64,000 bases of DNA from assembly GCF_014137865.1 (NCBI RefSeq), contig NZ_JACGWU010000006.1:1-64000 (forward strand), read 5' to 3'. Positions 1 to 8,363 of this stretch are shown one piece after another. The DNA is from Alpinimonas psychrophila. Its GTDB lineage: Bacteria; Actinomycetota; Actinomycetes; Actinomycetales; Microbacteriaceae. The number at the start of each line of letters is the position of its first letter. Position 1 is the first letter of the stretch. The notes under the pieces were generated by a model. It was given only the letters and a program-made list of their open reading frames with translations. It ran no database searches and was not told the DNA's origin. The translations under genes were made by a program, and so were the position numbers.

Positions 1-1805
1 CAGGCGAGGTTTTCTTCGATGAGGTGCAGGCCGAAGAGGTCGCGCAGCCACGTCATGACGTGGAGGGTCGGGGCATCCGTTATGCCGGCAAGACCATCGG
101 TGAACGCTTCCCATTGGAGGAGCTGTCCGTGGGCGGTGGCCGCCTCGATGAGGTTGGACTGCTGCGCGTTGAAGGTCTCTTCCGTGGTGCCGTTCTTTTT
201 GGCCGCACGAAGTTCCGCGCCAATGCTCGCCACGAGCGACTCGACGCGATCGGTGAGCAGCTCCCGCTGCGAGTCCGCATCGCGCACCTGCGTGACAGCG
301 CGAGCCGTGGAACCACGGTCGTGCACGCGTTGACCTAGACGGCGCAGCCCGGAGGCGCTGACCGCATTGCCCGCTACTTGGTCGATGACGAGGCGCGCCA
401 TAGTGCTGGCGTCGGCTGAGGAGAACTTCTTACTCAGGTCAGTGAGAAGACGCTTGGCAACCAGTTGCAAGAGCACAGTGTTGTCGCCCTCAAAGGTGAC
501 ATACACATCGAGATCGGCACGCAGGCCCGTGAGACGGTTTTCAGCCAAGAAGCCCTGACCGCCCGTTGCCTCCCGCGACTCCTGCAGGGTGTGCAGCGCA
601 TGCCACGTGGAGAGTGGCTTCAGCGCAGCGGCCAAGGTTTCGAGGTCTTGCCGGCTGGCATCCGTGTCATCGACACCACTGAACACGGCATCAAACTTCT
701 CGAGCAACACCTCATGCGCAAACGTCTGCGCGTAGGTCGTCGCAATAAGAGGTATGAGACGGCGCTGGTGGCGCTGGTAATCGAGCAACACCTTCTCTTC
801 GCCGCTGGGCCCCGAGAACTGCCGGCGCTGGTTGCCGTAGGTCACCGCAATCTGCAGAGCAACCTTCGACGCGTTGACACTGGCCCCATCGAGCGAGACG
901 CGACCCTGCACGAGCGTGCCGAGCATCGTGAAGAAGCGACGCCCAGGGCTCTTAATATCGGAGGTGTACGTCCCGTCCTCGGCAACGTTTCCGTAGCGAT
1001 TAAGCAGGTTGGTACGCGGGATGCGCACGTGATCGAAATGCAAACGCCCGTTGTCGATACCGTTCAGGCCGCCCTTGAGCCCGTCATCCTCACCGCCGAT
1101 TCCGGCAAAGAACTCCCCCGCCTCATCGCGCAGCGGCACATAGAAGGCATGCACGCCATGGCTGATGCCGGCAGTGATCAGCTGGGCAAACACGACGGCA
1201 GCTTTGCCGTGCACCGCGGCATTGCCGAGGTAGTCCTTCCACGCTCCACGGAATGGGGTGTTGATGACAAATTCCTGCGTGACGGCATCGTAGGTGGCCG
1301 TTGTGCCGATCGAGGCAACGTCGGAGCCGTGACCGGTTTCGGTCATGGCGTACACGCCCGGGGTGGCCAGAGACAGGGCATCCGGAAGCCATGCGGCATG
1401 ATGCTCGACCGTGCCCAAGTGCTGAATGGCGGATGCGAACAGCCCCCACTGCACGCCCGACTTAATCTGCATGGAGGGGTCAGCGACGACCAACTCTTCG
1501 AACGCGGCGAGGTGTCCGCCGTGATCGCTCAGGCCGCCAAAAGCGGGCGGGAAGGCACGATGAACCTGACCGTGCTCGACCAGAAGCTTCAATTGGCCCA
1601 TCACGCGCTCGCGGTGATCCACTTTCGAAAGACCCGGCACATCCTGCATTTCGGGGCGACCAGACAGTGCGCGCGACTCGAGGCGAACATCCGCCCAACG
1701 CCCCATGATGTAACGCCCGAGCCATGCGGTATCGATGCTTGAATCGACAAACGACCCGCTCTTCTCGATCCCTGCAATTTCGATCTTCTCGACAGTAATC
1801 GTCAT
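1..1805 (-). CDS. Acyl-CoA oxidase, 3' end cut by window edge
   Basis: I translated the minus strand directly. It stays open from the ATG at 1805 to the left edge, 601 codons, close to full length for acyl-CoA oxidases (650-700 aa). The start follows a GGAAGAGGA ribosome site. The product should oxidise acyl-CoA to 2-enoyl-CoA, passing electrons from FAD to oxygen. The mid region has the dehydrogenase-type FAD/acyl contact MTETGHGSD at about residue 155. The C-terminal half has REATGGQGF, then VTFEGDNTVLLQL, whose Glu is the usual catalytic base of this family. This peroxisomal-style architecture is common in actinobacteria. It is divergent from the EamA gene, and substrate chain length cannot be read. 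An open plus-strand frame over 465..1742 is its antisense shadow. Confidence 0.88.
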   Translation of the reverse strand, partial: MTITVEKIEIAGIEKSGSFVDSSIDTAWLGRYIMGRWADVRLESRALSGRPEMQDVPGLSKVDHRERVMGQLKLLVEHGQVHRAFPPAFGGLSDHGGHLAAFEELVVADPSMQIKSGVQWGLFASAIQHLGTVEHHAAWLPDALSLATPGVYAMTETGHGSDVASIGTTATYDAVTQEFVINTPFRGAWKDYLGNAAVHGKAAVVFAQLITAGISHGVHAFYVPLRDEAGEFFAGIGGEDDGLKGGLNGIDNGRLHFDHVRIPRTNLLNRYGNVAEDGTYTSDIKSPGRRFFTMLGTLVQGRVSLDGASVNASKVALQIAVTYGNQRRQFSGPSGEEKVLLDYQRHQRRLIPLIATTYAQTFAHEVLLEKFDAVFSGVDDTDASRQDLETLAAALKPLSTWHALHTLQESREATGGQGFLAENRLTGLRADLDVYVTFEGDNTVLLQLVAKRLLTDLSKKFSSADASTMARLVIDQVAGNAVSASGLRRLGQRVHDRGSTARAVTQVRDADSQRELLTDRVESLVASIGAELRAAKKNGTTEETFNAQQSNLIEAATAHGQLLQWEAFTDGLAGITDAPTLHVMTWLRDLFGLHLIEENLA

Positions 1806-1967
1806 GGTCGTCCTCTTCCCTTGCAGCCAAATGTCCACTAGTCATCTGAGCGTATGTAACGAAACACACAAAGCGCTTCGTTGGTTGCCTACAACGGTTC
1901 CGGATGCCCCTCTCCCACCTTTGTGGGCAATGCACAGCAGTTCCCAGCACGCGCCTAGGCTGGAGGG

Positions 1968-2924
1968 ATGTTGACCGTCATCCTAGGATTCTCCGGCGCC
2001 GTCGTCTTTGGCTCCGCAGACTTCCTCGGCGGTCTCGCCTCCAAGCGCCTCGGCTCGATGAAGGTGACGGCCCTGGCGGGGTTCGTCGGATTCTTGACCT
2101 TACTGCTCGCCTCCGTTTGGATTCCCGGAACCATGGATTCGGGGGCAATTTTTTGGGGCGTGCTGTCGGGCGTCAGCGGATCGGTCGCCATCATGCTGCT
2201 GTATGCGAGCCTCGCCATCGGGCCGATGAGCATCCTGTCGCCGCTGGGCGCCCTCGTTTCCGCGGTCGTTCCCGTGGCGTGGGCGGGCATTCGCGGTGAA
2301 GTACTCGGCCCCTTGGGTTACGTGGCGATTGCCATCGGATTCGTGGCCATCGTGTTGGTCGGATTCGTTCCGGACAAAATGGCGGTTCGCCCCAGCCTGC
2401 GCGGCCTCGCCATGGCCGCCGGTGCTGGAATCTTCATTGGCTTCTTTATCATTTGCATTGACCAGGTCAACCCCGATACCGGTCTCATCCCGCTCCTGGC
2501 TAACCGGGCCACGAGCTTCACCATCATGACGATGGCGATCGGCGTGATGGCCGCGCTCCATTGGACGCACCGTCGCGGCCTTTTGGGTCAGGGACGAATG
2601 GGGCGCGACGGGCCGGCCCGCGCGGACATTGCAGTAGGTGAAGCTGCTGTCGGCAAACCCGGTGCCACCAACCTCCGCTTCAATAACCTGCGTATCGGCC
2701 TGCTGCTCGCGATCGCATGTGGTGTCGTGGATGCCATCGGCAACGCCCTGCTTCTCTTCGGAATCCACATCGGAGATCTGAGCGTTATGTCGGTGCTGAC
2801 GGCCATGTATCCGATTGGCACGATCATCTTGGCCGGCGTTATTCTCAAGGAACGCATCACGCCTCTGCAGCTCGTTGGCCTTGCCCTGGCCATCAGTGCC
2901 GCCGCATTGCTCGCTCTCAGCTAA
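1968..2924 (+). CDS. EamA/DMT-family membrane transporter
   Basis: A 318-residue protein made almost entirely of hydrophobic helices separated by short polar loops, with two repeats of the EamA type. The second ends in the helix pair around LSVMSVLTAMYPIGTIILAG. This family (drug/metabolite transporter superfamily, normally about 300 residues and 10 helices) exports or imports small metabolites at the cytoplasmic membrane. The substrate cannot be deduced. A GGAGG lies only 1-2 nt before the ATG at 1968, too close for a normal ribosome site, so translation may be leaderless or start slightly downstream. The nitrilase gene follows after 16 nt, so the two are probably co-transcribed. Confidence 0.85.
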   Translation: MLTVILGFSGAVVFGSADFLGGLASKRLGSMKVTALAGFVGFLTLLLASVWIPGTMDSGAIFWGVLSGVSGSVAIMLLYASLAIGPMSILSPLGALVSAVVPVAWAGIRGEVLGPLGYVAIAIGFVAIVLVGFVPDKMAVRPSLRGLAMAAGAGIFIGFFIICIDQVNPDTGLIPLLANRATSFTIMTMAIGVMAALHWTHRRGLLGQGRMGRDGPARADIAVGEAAVGKPGATNLRFNNLRIGLLLAIACGVVDAIGNALLLFGIHIGDLSVMSVLTAMYPIGTIILAGVILKERITPLQLVGLALAISAAALLALS

Positions 2925-2940
2925 ACGTAGAATGGCTCTC

Positions 2941-3798
2941 ATGAGAATCGCGGTCTGCCAAGTTTCTGCCCGTGTCGGTGAGCGCGCCAAGAATGGTGAG
3001 CGTCTTGAAGCTGTCATTCGCGAGGCGGCTAGTGGCGGAATTGAGGCCGCAGGCTCGGGCGGAGCCAATGTCATCGTTATCCCCGAACTTGCCAACACGG
3101 GCTACTCGTTCACCAGCCGCGAGGAGCTGGAAGAATTCGCCGAAATTGCGGAGCTCGCCGAAAGCTCCACGCTGACCGCCTGGCACCAGCTCGCGCGTGA
3201 GCTGGACATTGTTCTGGTCGGTGGATTTGCCGAGCGCGGGCTTGACGGGGACTTTTATAATTCATCCGCCATCGTGGATGCCACCGGGGTGCGCGCCGTG
3301 TACCGCAAGGCACACTTATGGGATGCCGAGAAGTTGATCTTCGCCCAGGGCAATGACCTACCGCCGGTGGTCGACACAGCGTTTGGCCGCATCGGTCTGA
3401 TGATTTGTTACGACATCGAATTCCCCGAGTGGGTGCGCGAAGTCAGCCTGCGCGGGGCCGATCTCCTGTGCTGCCCCGTCAACTGGCCGCGAGCACTGCA
3501 CCCCGCGAGTGAAAAACCATCGGAAGTGATCAAGGTTCAGGCACTGGCATCCATGAACCGCATCTTCATCGCCATCGCCGATCGAGCCCTGGCAGACCGT
3601 GGTCAAGAGTGGTCGGGGGCCAGCATCATCGTCGATCCCGACGGCTTCCCCCTTACGACGCTCGCGCCGGGCTCCGATAACATTTTTTACGCGGATGTTG
3701 ACCTCACCCTCGCCCGCGACAAAGACATCAACGCCCACAACAACGTGCTGGCTGATCGCCGAACCGACCTGTACCAGCACATCGAGGGTTTGGTTTAA
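2941..3798 (+). CDS. Nitrilase-superfamily carbon-nitrogen hydrolase
   Basis: A cytosolic amidase-type hydrolase of 285 residues. All three nitrilase-fold catalytic residues are visible: Glu49 in VIPELANTGY, Lys123 in YRKAHLWD and Cys156 in MICYDIEFPEW. The family cleaves amides or nitriles of small molecules, and this length fits omega-amidase/N-carbamoyl-hydrolase-like members. I chose ATG 2941 because the conserved beta strand RIAVCQV starts there. An in-frame ATG at 2932 would add three residues. It lies directly behind the EamA transporter. Its 3' end faces hicB with three bases between them. Confidence 0.88.
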   Translation: MRIAVCQVSARVGERAKNGERLEAVIREAASGGIEAAGSGGANVIVIPELANTGYSFTSREELEEFAEIAELAESSTLTAWHQLARELDIVLVGGFAERGLDGDFYNSSAIVDATGVRAVYRKAHLWDAEKLIFAQGNDLPPVVDTAFGRIGLMICYDIEFPEWVREVSLRGADLLCCPVNWPRALHPASEKPSEVIKVQALASMNRIFIAIADRALADRGQEWSGASIIVDPDGFPLTTLAPGSDNIFYADVDLTLARDKDINAHNNVLADRRTDLYQHIEGLV

Positions 3799-3801
3799 CT
3801 C

Positions 3802-4182
3802 CTAGCTACTCACGAGCTGTTGCGCTCGTTGATGAGAAACTTTTAGCGCGCGACCGATTTCACGAACCGTCATTCCCGACGATTTCAAGAGGCGCGCTGC
3901 AATGCGGGATTCTTCTGCGGACTGGCTCCGGGCGATGGCAGCCTGCTCACGCAGCCGCTGGGCTTCCGCAAGGTGCCCAACGACCTCTGCGGGAAGTTGG
4001 ATCTCAATGTGAATGTCAAAGGATGCCTCCAAAACATCGTTCATGCCAGCGATGAAGTCACGGCTCATTTCATCGACTTCATTGAGCGTGCGTGCCTGCG
4101 TTCCACCCTCAATTCCAGGAACCTGAATGAGCCAGAACTTGCCGTCGCGCTGAACATTTACGTCCCATGTTTTTCGACTCAT
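3802..4182 (-). CDS. hicB: HicB-type antitoxin with C-terminal DNA-binding helix
   Basis: A 126-residue protein. The N-terminal half (residues 1-60) has the short strand-rich HicB fold (WLIQVPGIEGGTQARTLNEV). The C-terminal part ends in a helix-turn-helix (GMTVREIGRALKVSHQRAQQL). HicB proteins block the HicA ribonuclease and repress their own promoter. It lies 13 nt downstream of hicA on the same strand, the usual toxin-first order. The middle of the protein (residues 75-100, Ala/Glu/Arg/Gln-rich) looks like a coiled linker. Neutralisation of HicA is inferred from arrangement and fold. Confidence 0.75.
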   Translation of the reverse strand: MSRKTWDVNVQRDGKFWLIQVPGIEGGTQARTLNEVDEMSRDFIAGMNDVLEASFDIHIEIQLPAEVVGHLAEAQRLREQAAIARSQSAEESRIAARLLKSSGMTVREIGRALKVSHQRAQQLVSS

Positions 4183-4195
4183 CTTGGGTTCCTCT

Positions 4196-4393
4196 CTATT
4201 TATTAATGGCGGCGAGACATTGTTTGAGAATCACCTTGCAGAGATTTTCACCAATTTCACCGTGGCGAGGAACCATGACAACGACTCCATTTATAGCGAA
4301 CTTGTCGTGCTTCGCGCCGCCGAGAAACTCAAAGCTAGCGTTGCCGGCTTTTGCCAGCTCAGCCATTCGGTTCTCTAAATCTCGCTTCTTCAT
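4196..4393 (-). CDS. hicA: HicA-type mRNA interferase toxin
   Basis: A 65-residue basic protein with the HicA signature: GGAKHDKF carrying the active-site histidine, then VVMVPRHGEIGENLCKVILK. HicA toxins have a double-stranded-RNA-binding fold and cleave mRNA. The length matches the family (60-80 aa). It is the first gene of the pair and starts eight bases from a perfect inverted repeat that probably serves as the HicB operator. No mobile-element hallmarks surround it. Confidence 0.78.
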   Translation of the reverse strand: MKKRDLENRMAELAKAGNASFEFLGGAKHDKFAINGVVVMVPRHGEIGENLCKVILKQCLAAINK

Positions 4394-4400
4394 GGTAACC

Positions 4401-4418
4401 GCCTAGTGAACCCTAGGC
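4401..4418. promoter_or_regulatory. Candidate HicB operator (inverted repeat)
   Basis: GCCTAG-TGAACC-CTAGGC is a perfect 6+6 bp inverted repeat directly upstream of the hicA start. A second weaker one, GTCTA-N8-TAGAC, follows at 4425-4442. HicB proteins with a DNA-binding C-terminus repress their own operon, so this is a natural operator. Binding is inferred. Confidence 0.5.
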
Positions 4419-4572
4419 AACTCTGTCTAGAGTGGAATAGACTTTTTTCGCACAATGCGTGCCTTTCGCTCGACTTTGTCGAGTCTCCCACTGACCACTG
4501 ACATTGACCGTCGTGAATGCAGTGAGCGCAGCGCCCTCAACCGAAACGTGGGGCGCGACCGTCCGCGGCAGA

Positions 4573-5403
4573 CTAGCCGTTACTCGACCTGCTCAGCAGC
4601 GCCTTGGTCTTGGGATGACTGGGGTTCGTAAAGAGTGTCTCGGGGTCACCCGACTCGACGATGACGCCCTCGTCCATGACCACAATTCGGTCGGCGATCT
4701 CGCGGGCGAACTGCATCTCGTGCGTCACGATAACCATCGTTGTGCCACTGTGGGCGATCTTCTTAATGACCGCAAGCACCTCGCCCACGAGCTCAGGGTC
4801 GAGCGCCGACGTTGGTTCGTCGAACAGCATGACACTGGGGTCCATGGCGAGAGCTCGGGCAATGGCAACGCGTTGCTTTTGGCCGCCCGAGAGCTTTGAG
4901 GGGTACGTGTCAACTTTGTCGCCCAAGCCCACCATCTCGAGGGCAGGGATGGCTCGCTCGCGCGCCTGATCATGCGTCATGTGCTTGACCGCGCAAAGCG
5001 GTGCGACCACGTTGTTGAGGGCTGTCTTGTTGAGAAACAGGTTGAAGTGCTGGAAGACCATGCCGATGCTGGCCCGCTTGGCGGCCAAGGCTCGGGGCCG
5101 TTCGTCGACAAGGTCACCGTTCTTCTCCACAAAGCCAACCAACTCGCCATTGACCCAGATGCGCCCAGCGTCAATGCGTTCGAGCCGGTTGATGCATCGA
5201 AGCAGCGTGCTCTTTCCCGAGCCGCTCGAACCAAGGATCACGATGGTTTCGCCCGAGACTATGTCGAGGTCTACGCCTTTGAGAACTTCGACCGCGGTGT
5301 GAACCTTCTTGGTGCCCCGAAGACGCTGCCAGAGACTAGGTGACGTCGATAGGTGGAAGGTCTTGTGAACATCCTGAATGGAAATTGCCACCGAGTTACT
5401 CAT
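4573..5403 (-). CDS. Polar amino-acid ABC transporter ATPase (GlnQ/HisP type)
   Basis: A 276-residue ABC ATPase. It has Walker [10 protein letters not shown] (about residues 58-66), signature [15 protein letters not shown], Walker [15 protein letters not shown] and the switch histidine in IVTHEMQFA. The sequence is of the polar amino-acid transporter class. It powers import through the permease encoded immediately upstream. The ATG at 5403 overlaps the permease stop by 8 nt (translational coupling), so I prefer it to an upstream in-frame start. It is the last gene of the HisD/SBP/permease operon. Confidence 0.93.
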   Translation of the reverse strand: MSNSVAISIQDVHKTFHLSTSPSLWQRLRGTKKVHTAVEVLKGVDLDIVSGETIVILGSSGSGKSTLLRCINRLERIDAGRIWVNGELVGFVEKNGDLVDERPRALAAKRASIGMVFQHFNLFLNKTALNNVVAPLCAVKHMTHDQARERAIPALEMVGLGDKVDTYPSKLSGGQKQRVAIARALAMDPSVMLFDEPTSALDPELVGEVLAVIKKIAHSGTTMVIVTHEMQFAREIADRIVVMDEGVIVESGDPETLFTNPSHPKTKALLSRSSNG

Positions 5404-6061
5404 GTGAACGCGCCTTCTTTTCGAGAATAACCACAAGGCGAGAAAGCGGGAGGCTAATCGAGAGATAGAGAATTGCCGCCGCCGTGTAGATCTCTGTGGT
5501 TTGAAATGTCTGACTGTTGATGCTGTTGGCTGTTTTCAAAATTTCCATGACCGCAATGACCGACGTGAGCGCCGTGTCTTTCACCATGGCGATGAAGTAG
5601 TTACCCAGGGGGCCGAGCGACACTGTGAAGGACTGGGGAATAACGATGCGCCACAGGGCCTTCACCGGCGTGTAGCCGAGGGAGAGTGCCGCCTCTGTCT
5701 GTCCCGATTCCACCGAAAGAATGGATGTTCGGAAGACTTCGGACAGGTACGCCGCGTAGTTCAGGCCCAGGCCCAAAATTCCAGCGGGGATGGGATCAAT
5801 CGAAATGCCAATGGAGGGCAAGACGAAGTAGATGTAGACGAGCTGCACCAGCAGCGGGGTTCCGCGAAAGACTTCGACGTAAACAATCGCGATGCCGCGC
5901 ACGATCCTATTACCCGACAACCGCGCCAATGCCAGAACCAGGCCACCGACCAGGGCCAGAATCATGGCACCGACGGCAAGCTGCAGCACGACGGGTGTCG
6001 CTCCGAGCAGCGCCGGGAAAACGCTCAATACTCCGTTGATGAAGTCCATTTGTACTTCCAA
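5396..6061 (-). CDS. Polar amino-acid ABC transporter permease
   Basis: A 221-residue integral membrane protein with about five helices and the His/Glu/Gln permease EAA loop ([21 protein letters not shown]) near residue 140, where the ATPase docks. The N-terminal region is typical of this family ([21 protein letters not shown]). As the only permease in the operon it probably works as a homodimer. The start could also be the ATG at 6049. It is separated from the binding-protein gene by a hairpin that may set the usual excess of binding protein. Confidence 0.92.
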   Translation of the reverse strand: MEVQMDFINGVLSVFPALLGATPVVLQLAVGAMILALVGGLVLALARLSGNRIVRGIAIVYVEVFRGTPLLVQLVYIYFVLPSIGISIDPIPAGILGLGLNYAAYLSEVFRTSILSVESGQTEAALSLGYTPVKALWRIVIPQSFTVSLGPLGNYFIAMVKDTALTSVIAVMEILKTANSINSQTFQTTEIYTAAAILYLSISLPLSRLVVILEKKARSHE

Positions 6062-6073
6062 TGTTTATGTCAA

Positions 6074-6115
6074 ATAGCTCCACCACCGACGGATCTGCAT
6101 TGGTGGTGGAGCTAT
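6074..6115 (-). terminator. Strong hairpin between binding-protein and permease genes
   Basis: Arms 6074-6087 and 6102-6115 are perfect 14-bp complements (ATAGCTCCACCACC) with a 14-nt loop. No T-run follows on the minus strand. It lies after the binding-protein stop and before the permease start, where ABC operons often carry an attenuating or RNA-stabilising hairpin. Its role is inferred. Confidence 0.65.
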
Positions 6116-6133
6116 CTGGGTGGTGCGGGGAAA

Positions 6134-6925
6134 CTACTTAGATACGTTGTCCTCGGACAGACCGTACTTCTTCAAAATCTCGAGGTACTTACCCGAGGTC
6201 TTCAGCTCTGCCAAGCAGGTGTTCACGCCATCCAGGATGTCCGTGTCTTCCATGCGAACACCGGCACCAATAAGGCCGGGGAAGAAAGGCGTGTAGGGCG
6301 ACACGAGCTTGACCTTGTCGTTTGGCTTCTGTACCAAACTGTAGGCCAGAACTGCGGCATCCGTGAACGCTGCATCAACCTGACCGTTTTCAACGGCAGC
6401 GATGATAGCGGCCTGCGAGTCAAAGAACTTGGTCTCGGATCCGCCCAGGGTTGCGATGAAGTCAGCGAAGACGGTACCGGTCTGTGCGCCGAGCACGAGG
6501 CCCTTGACGTCGTCGCGGGTCTTGACTGTGGATGCAGCGGGAACCAGAACACCTTCACCCTGGATGTACCAAGGCTCTGTGAAGTTGATTACTTCCTTGC
6601 GCTTATCGGTGATGTACATCGCGTCGACAATGATGTCGGCCTTCTTGGCCGTCAACGACGGGATCAACGTGGAGAAATCGGTGATGAATACTTTGGTGTC
6701 CCAGTTGTTGCATTTGGCGATTTCGAGCCACATCTCACCGTCGATGCCGGTCAGGTTGCCATCGGCATCCGTGAAGGAAAATGGTGCGTCATTGGATGTT
6801 GCAATCGTAATGAGGCGCTTGGCATCGGCCGCGGTCTCGGGAGCAGGGGCTGCGCAAGCGCTGAGTGCCAGAGCGGACGCGATGATGACGGGGAGCGTTT
6901 TCCACATCGTTGTGTTGATCTTCAT
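6134..6925 (-). CDS. Family-3 solute-binding lipoprotein (amino acid)
   Basis: A 263-residue extracellular binding protein. The N-terminus is a lipoprotein signal (ASALALSACAAP, lipobox Cys24). The bacterial extracellular family-3 pattern follows, including GIDGEMWLEIAK and the hinge segment VLGAQTGTVFADF. It captures a polar amino acid or related compound for the permease/ATPase pair. The ribosome site AAAGGA precedes ATG 6925. The neighbouring HisD-family dehydrogenase and LysR regulator suggest the ligand is also the substrate or inducer of the operon. Confidence 0.92.
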   Translation of the reverse strand: MKINTTMWKTLPVIIASALALSACAAPAPETAADAKRLITIATSNDAPFSFTDADGNLTGIDGEMWLEIAKCNNWDTKVFITDFSTLIPSLTAKKADIIVDAMYITDKRKEVINFTEPWYIQGEGVLVPAASTVKTRDDVKGLVLGAQTGTVFADFIATLGGSETKFFDSQAAIIAAVENGQVDAAFTDAAVLAYSLVQKPNDKVKLVSPYTPFFPGLIGAGVRMEDTDILDGVNTCLAELKTSGKYLEILKKYGLSEDNVSK

Positions 6926-6968
6926 GGTGGGTCCTTTCGGTTTGCTGTTGGTGATTCTTATGGGGGGG

Positions 6969-8288
6969 TTAGTTGTGAAACTCTTGGATGCGGATGTCCG
7001 CGGTGGCTTGGTGAGCGCTCATCCCTTCAAATTCAGAGATCGAGGAGACGTAGGGCGCAACCAGCGGTGTCGCTGCCTTAGTGAGTCGCTGGTACGTCAG
7101 TGGTTTGAGGAATCGTGCGACCGAGAGTCCTGCGGAAGACTTGGCCCCGCGCCCGGTGGGGAGGACATGGTTGGTGCCCGTCGATCCCTTGTCGGCATAG
7201 GCCACGGTCGACCACTTTCCAAGGAAGAGGGAACCGTAGTTGGTGAGGTTGTCGAAGTAGTAATCGTCTTCCTTCGTCAAAATCTCAAGGTGCTCGGGGG
7301 CCATCATGTTCATGAGCTCCACGGCCGTTTCACGCGAACCAGCAACGTAAATCGTACCAAAATCACGCCATGCCGGTCCCGCGATGTGTTTCGTGGACAA
7401 GCCCTCAAGCTGTCGCTCGATCTCTGTGAGCACGCTGGCCGCAAGTTCCGCCGATGTCGTAACAAGGCTGGCCGGCGAGAGGGGTCCGTGCTCGGCTTGG
7501 CCCAGGAGGTCCGCGGCTACCGTCACGGGATCAGCAGTTTCGTCGGCAATCACGGCAACTTCGGAGGGGCCCGCAAGCAAGTCAATGCCCACCCGACCAA
7601 AGAGCTGGCGCTTCGCTTCGGTAACGTACGCGTTTCCGGCACCCACCAGGATGTCTACGGGCTGCTCGCCCAGGAGTCCGAAGGCCATGGCTGCGAGCGC
7701 CTGAACGCCGCCGACAGCAAAAGCGTGGTCAACGCCCGAGAGATACGCGGAGTAGAGAACGGCAGGGTGACCGGCCGTGGGTGTCATGGGAGGCGTGCAG
7801 GCGATTGTGGTTCCGACGCCGGCAGCCTTTGCGACACCCACCGTCATGAAGGCACTGGCCAGAATAGGAAAGTTGCCGGCGGGAAGGTAGGCGCCCACGC
7901 GCGAAACGGGAATGTACTTCTGTCCCATCACAACGCCTGGGGTGAATTCTTTTTCAAAATCGACGAGATGGCTGCGCTGCTCGAGAGCGAATGCACGGGT
8001 GCGCTCGGCGCTCGCTTCGAGGGCTTCTCTCAGAAGAGGTGGCAAGTCGTCGCCTGTCTTGGCGAGGTCACTCTGAGACACCTCGATCTCTTTGCCTGCC
8101 CAGTGATCGAGCTTCTGGGAATAGTTGATGACGGCGTCGATGCCGCCGGCCTCAATCGTCGACAGCATCTCGGATACTGTCTCAATTACCTGCGGCAGAC
8201 GTTGAGCCGGAACGCCGCCCACGCCGGGTGCCTTGAGTACGTGGAATGACCCAGAAATGAACTTTTTATCGACGTCGTTTATTTGCAT
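6969..8288 (-). CDS. HisD-family NAD-dependent alcohol dehydrogenase
   Basis: A 439-residue protein of the histidinol-dehydrogenase family: GPSEVAVIADETADPVTVAA, the zinc-binding QAEHGPLSP, and NHVLPTGRGAKSSAGLSV. Family members oxidise a primary alcohol to a carboxylate in two NAD-linked steps. Besides biosynthetic HisD, the family includes catabolic relatives such as the sulfopropanediol dehydrogenase HpsN. No other his gene is nearby. It is the first gene of an operon with an amino-acid-type importer, divergent from a LysR activator, so a catabolic role on an imported amino alcohol or sulfonated/polyol-like compound is more likely. The substrate is unknown. Confidence 0.8.
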   Translation of the reverse strand: MQINDVDKKFISGSFHVLKAPGVGGVPAQRLPQVIETVSEMLSTIEAGGIDAVINYSQKLDHWAGKEIEVSQSDLAKTGDDLPPLLREALEASAERTRAFALEQRSHLVDFEKEFTPGVVMGQKYIPVSRVGAYLPAGNFPILASAFMTVGVAKAAGVGTTIACTPPMTPTAGHPAVLYSAYLSGVDHAFAVGGVQALAAMAFGLLGEQPVDILVGAGNAYVTEAKRQLFGRVGIDLLAGPSEVAVIADETADPVTVAADLLGQAEHGPLSPASLVTTSAELAASVLTEIERQLEGLSTKHIAGPAWRDFGTIYVAGSRETAVELMNMMAPEHLEILTKEDDYYFDNLTNYGSLFLGKWSTVAYADKGSTGTNHVLPTGRGAKSSAGLSVARFLKPLTYQRLTKAATPLVAPYVSSISEFEGMSAHQATADIRIQEFHN

Positions 8289-8313
8289 GTTGTGAACCTA
8301 CCTAGAAACTTCG

Positions 8314-8363
8314 TTATAGGACAAGCCGATGTTTACCTATAAAAGACATAGGATTTACCTATG
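8314..8363. promoter_or_regulatory. LysR operator region with four ATAGG/CCTAT half-sites
   Basis: The divergent hisD-like/lysR gap contains two perfect inverted repeats of the same half-site. TTATAGG (8314-8320) pairs with CCTATAA (8336-8342) across 15 nt, and CATAGG (8347-8352) pairs with CCTATG (8358-8363) across 5 nt. The second overlaps the LysR start codon, so binding there would shut off the regulator. This recognition-site plus autoregulatory-site layout is typical of LysR systems. Binding is inferred. Confidence 0.65.

Noticed and set aside
465-1742. Long open frame on the plus strand
   Set aside because: It is antisense to the acyl-CoA oxidase, which has all family motifs and a ribosome site on the minus strand.
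5501-8249. Two long plus-strand frames of over 500 codons
   Set aside because: They lie opposite the ABC permease, binding protein and HisD-like genes and have no recognisable domains; they are a codon-bias effect.
6969-8288. Histidine biosynthesis gene hisD
   Set aside because: No other his genes are nearby and the gene leads an importer operon with a LysR regulator, so a catabolic relative is more likely.
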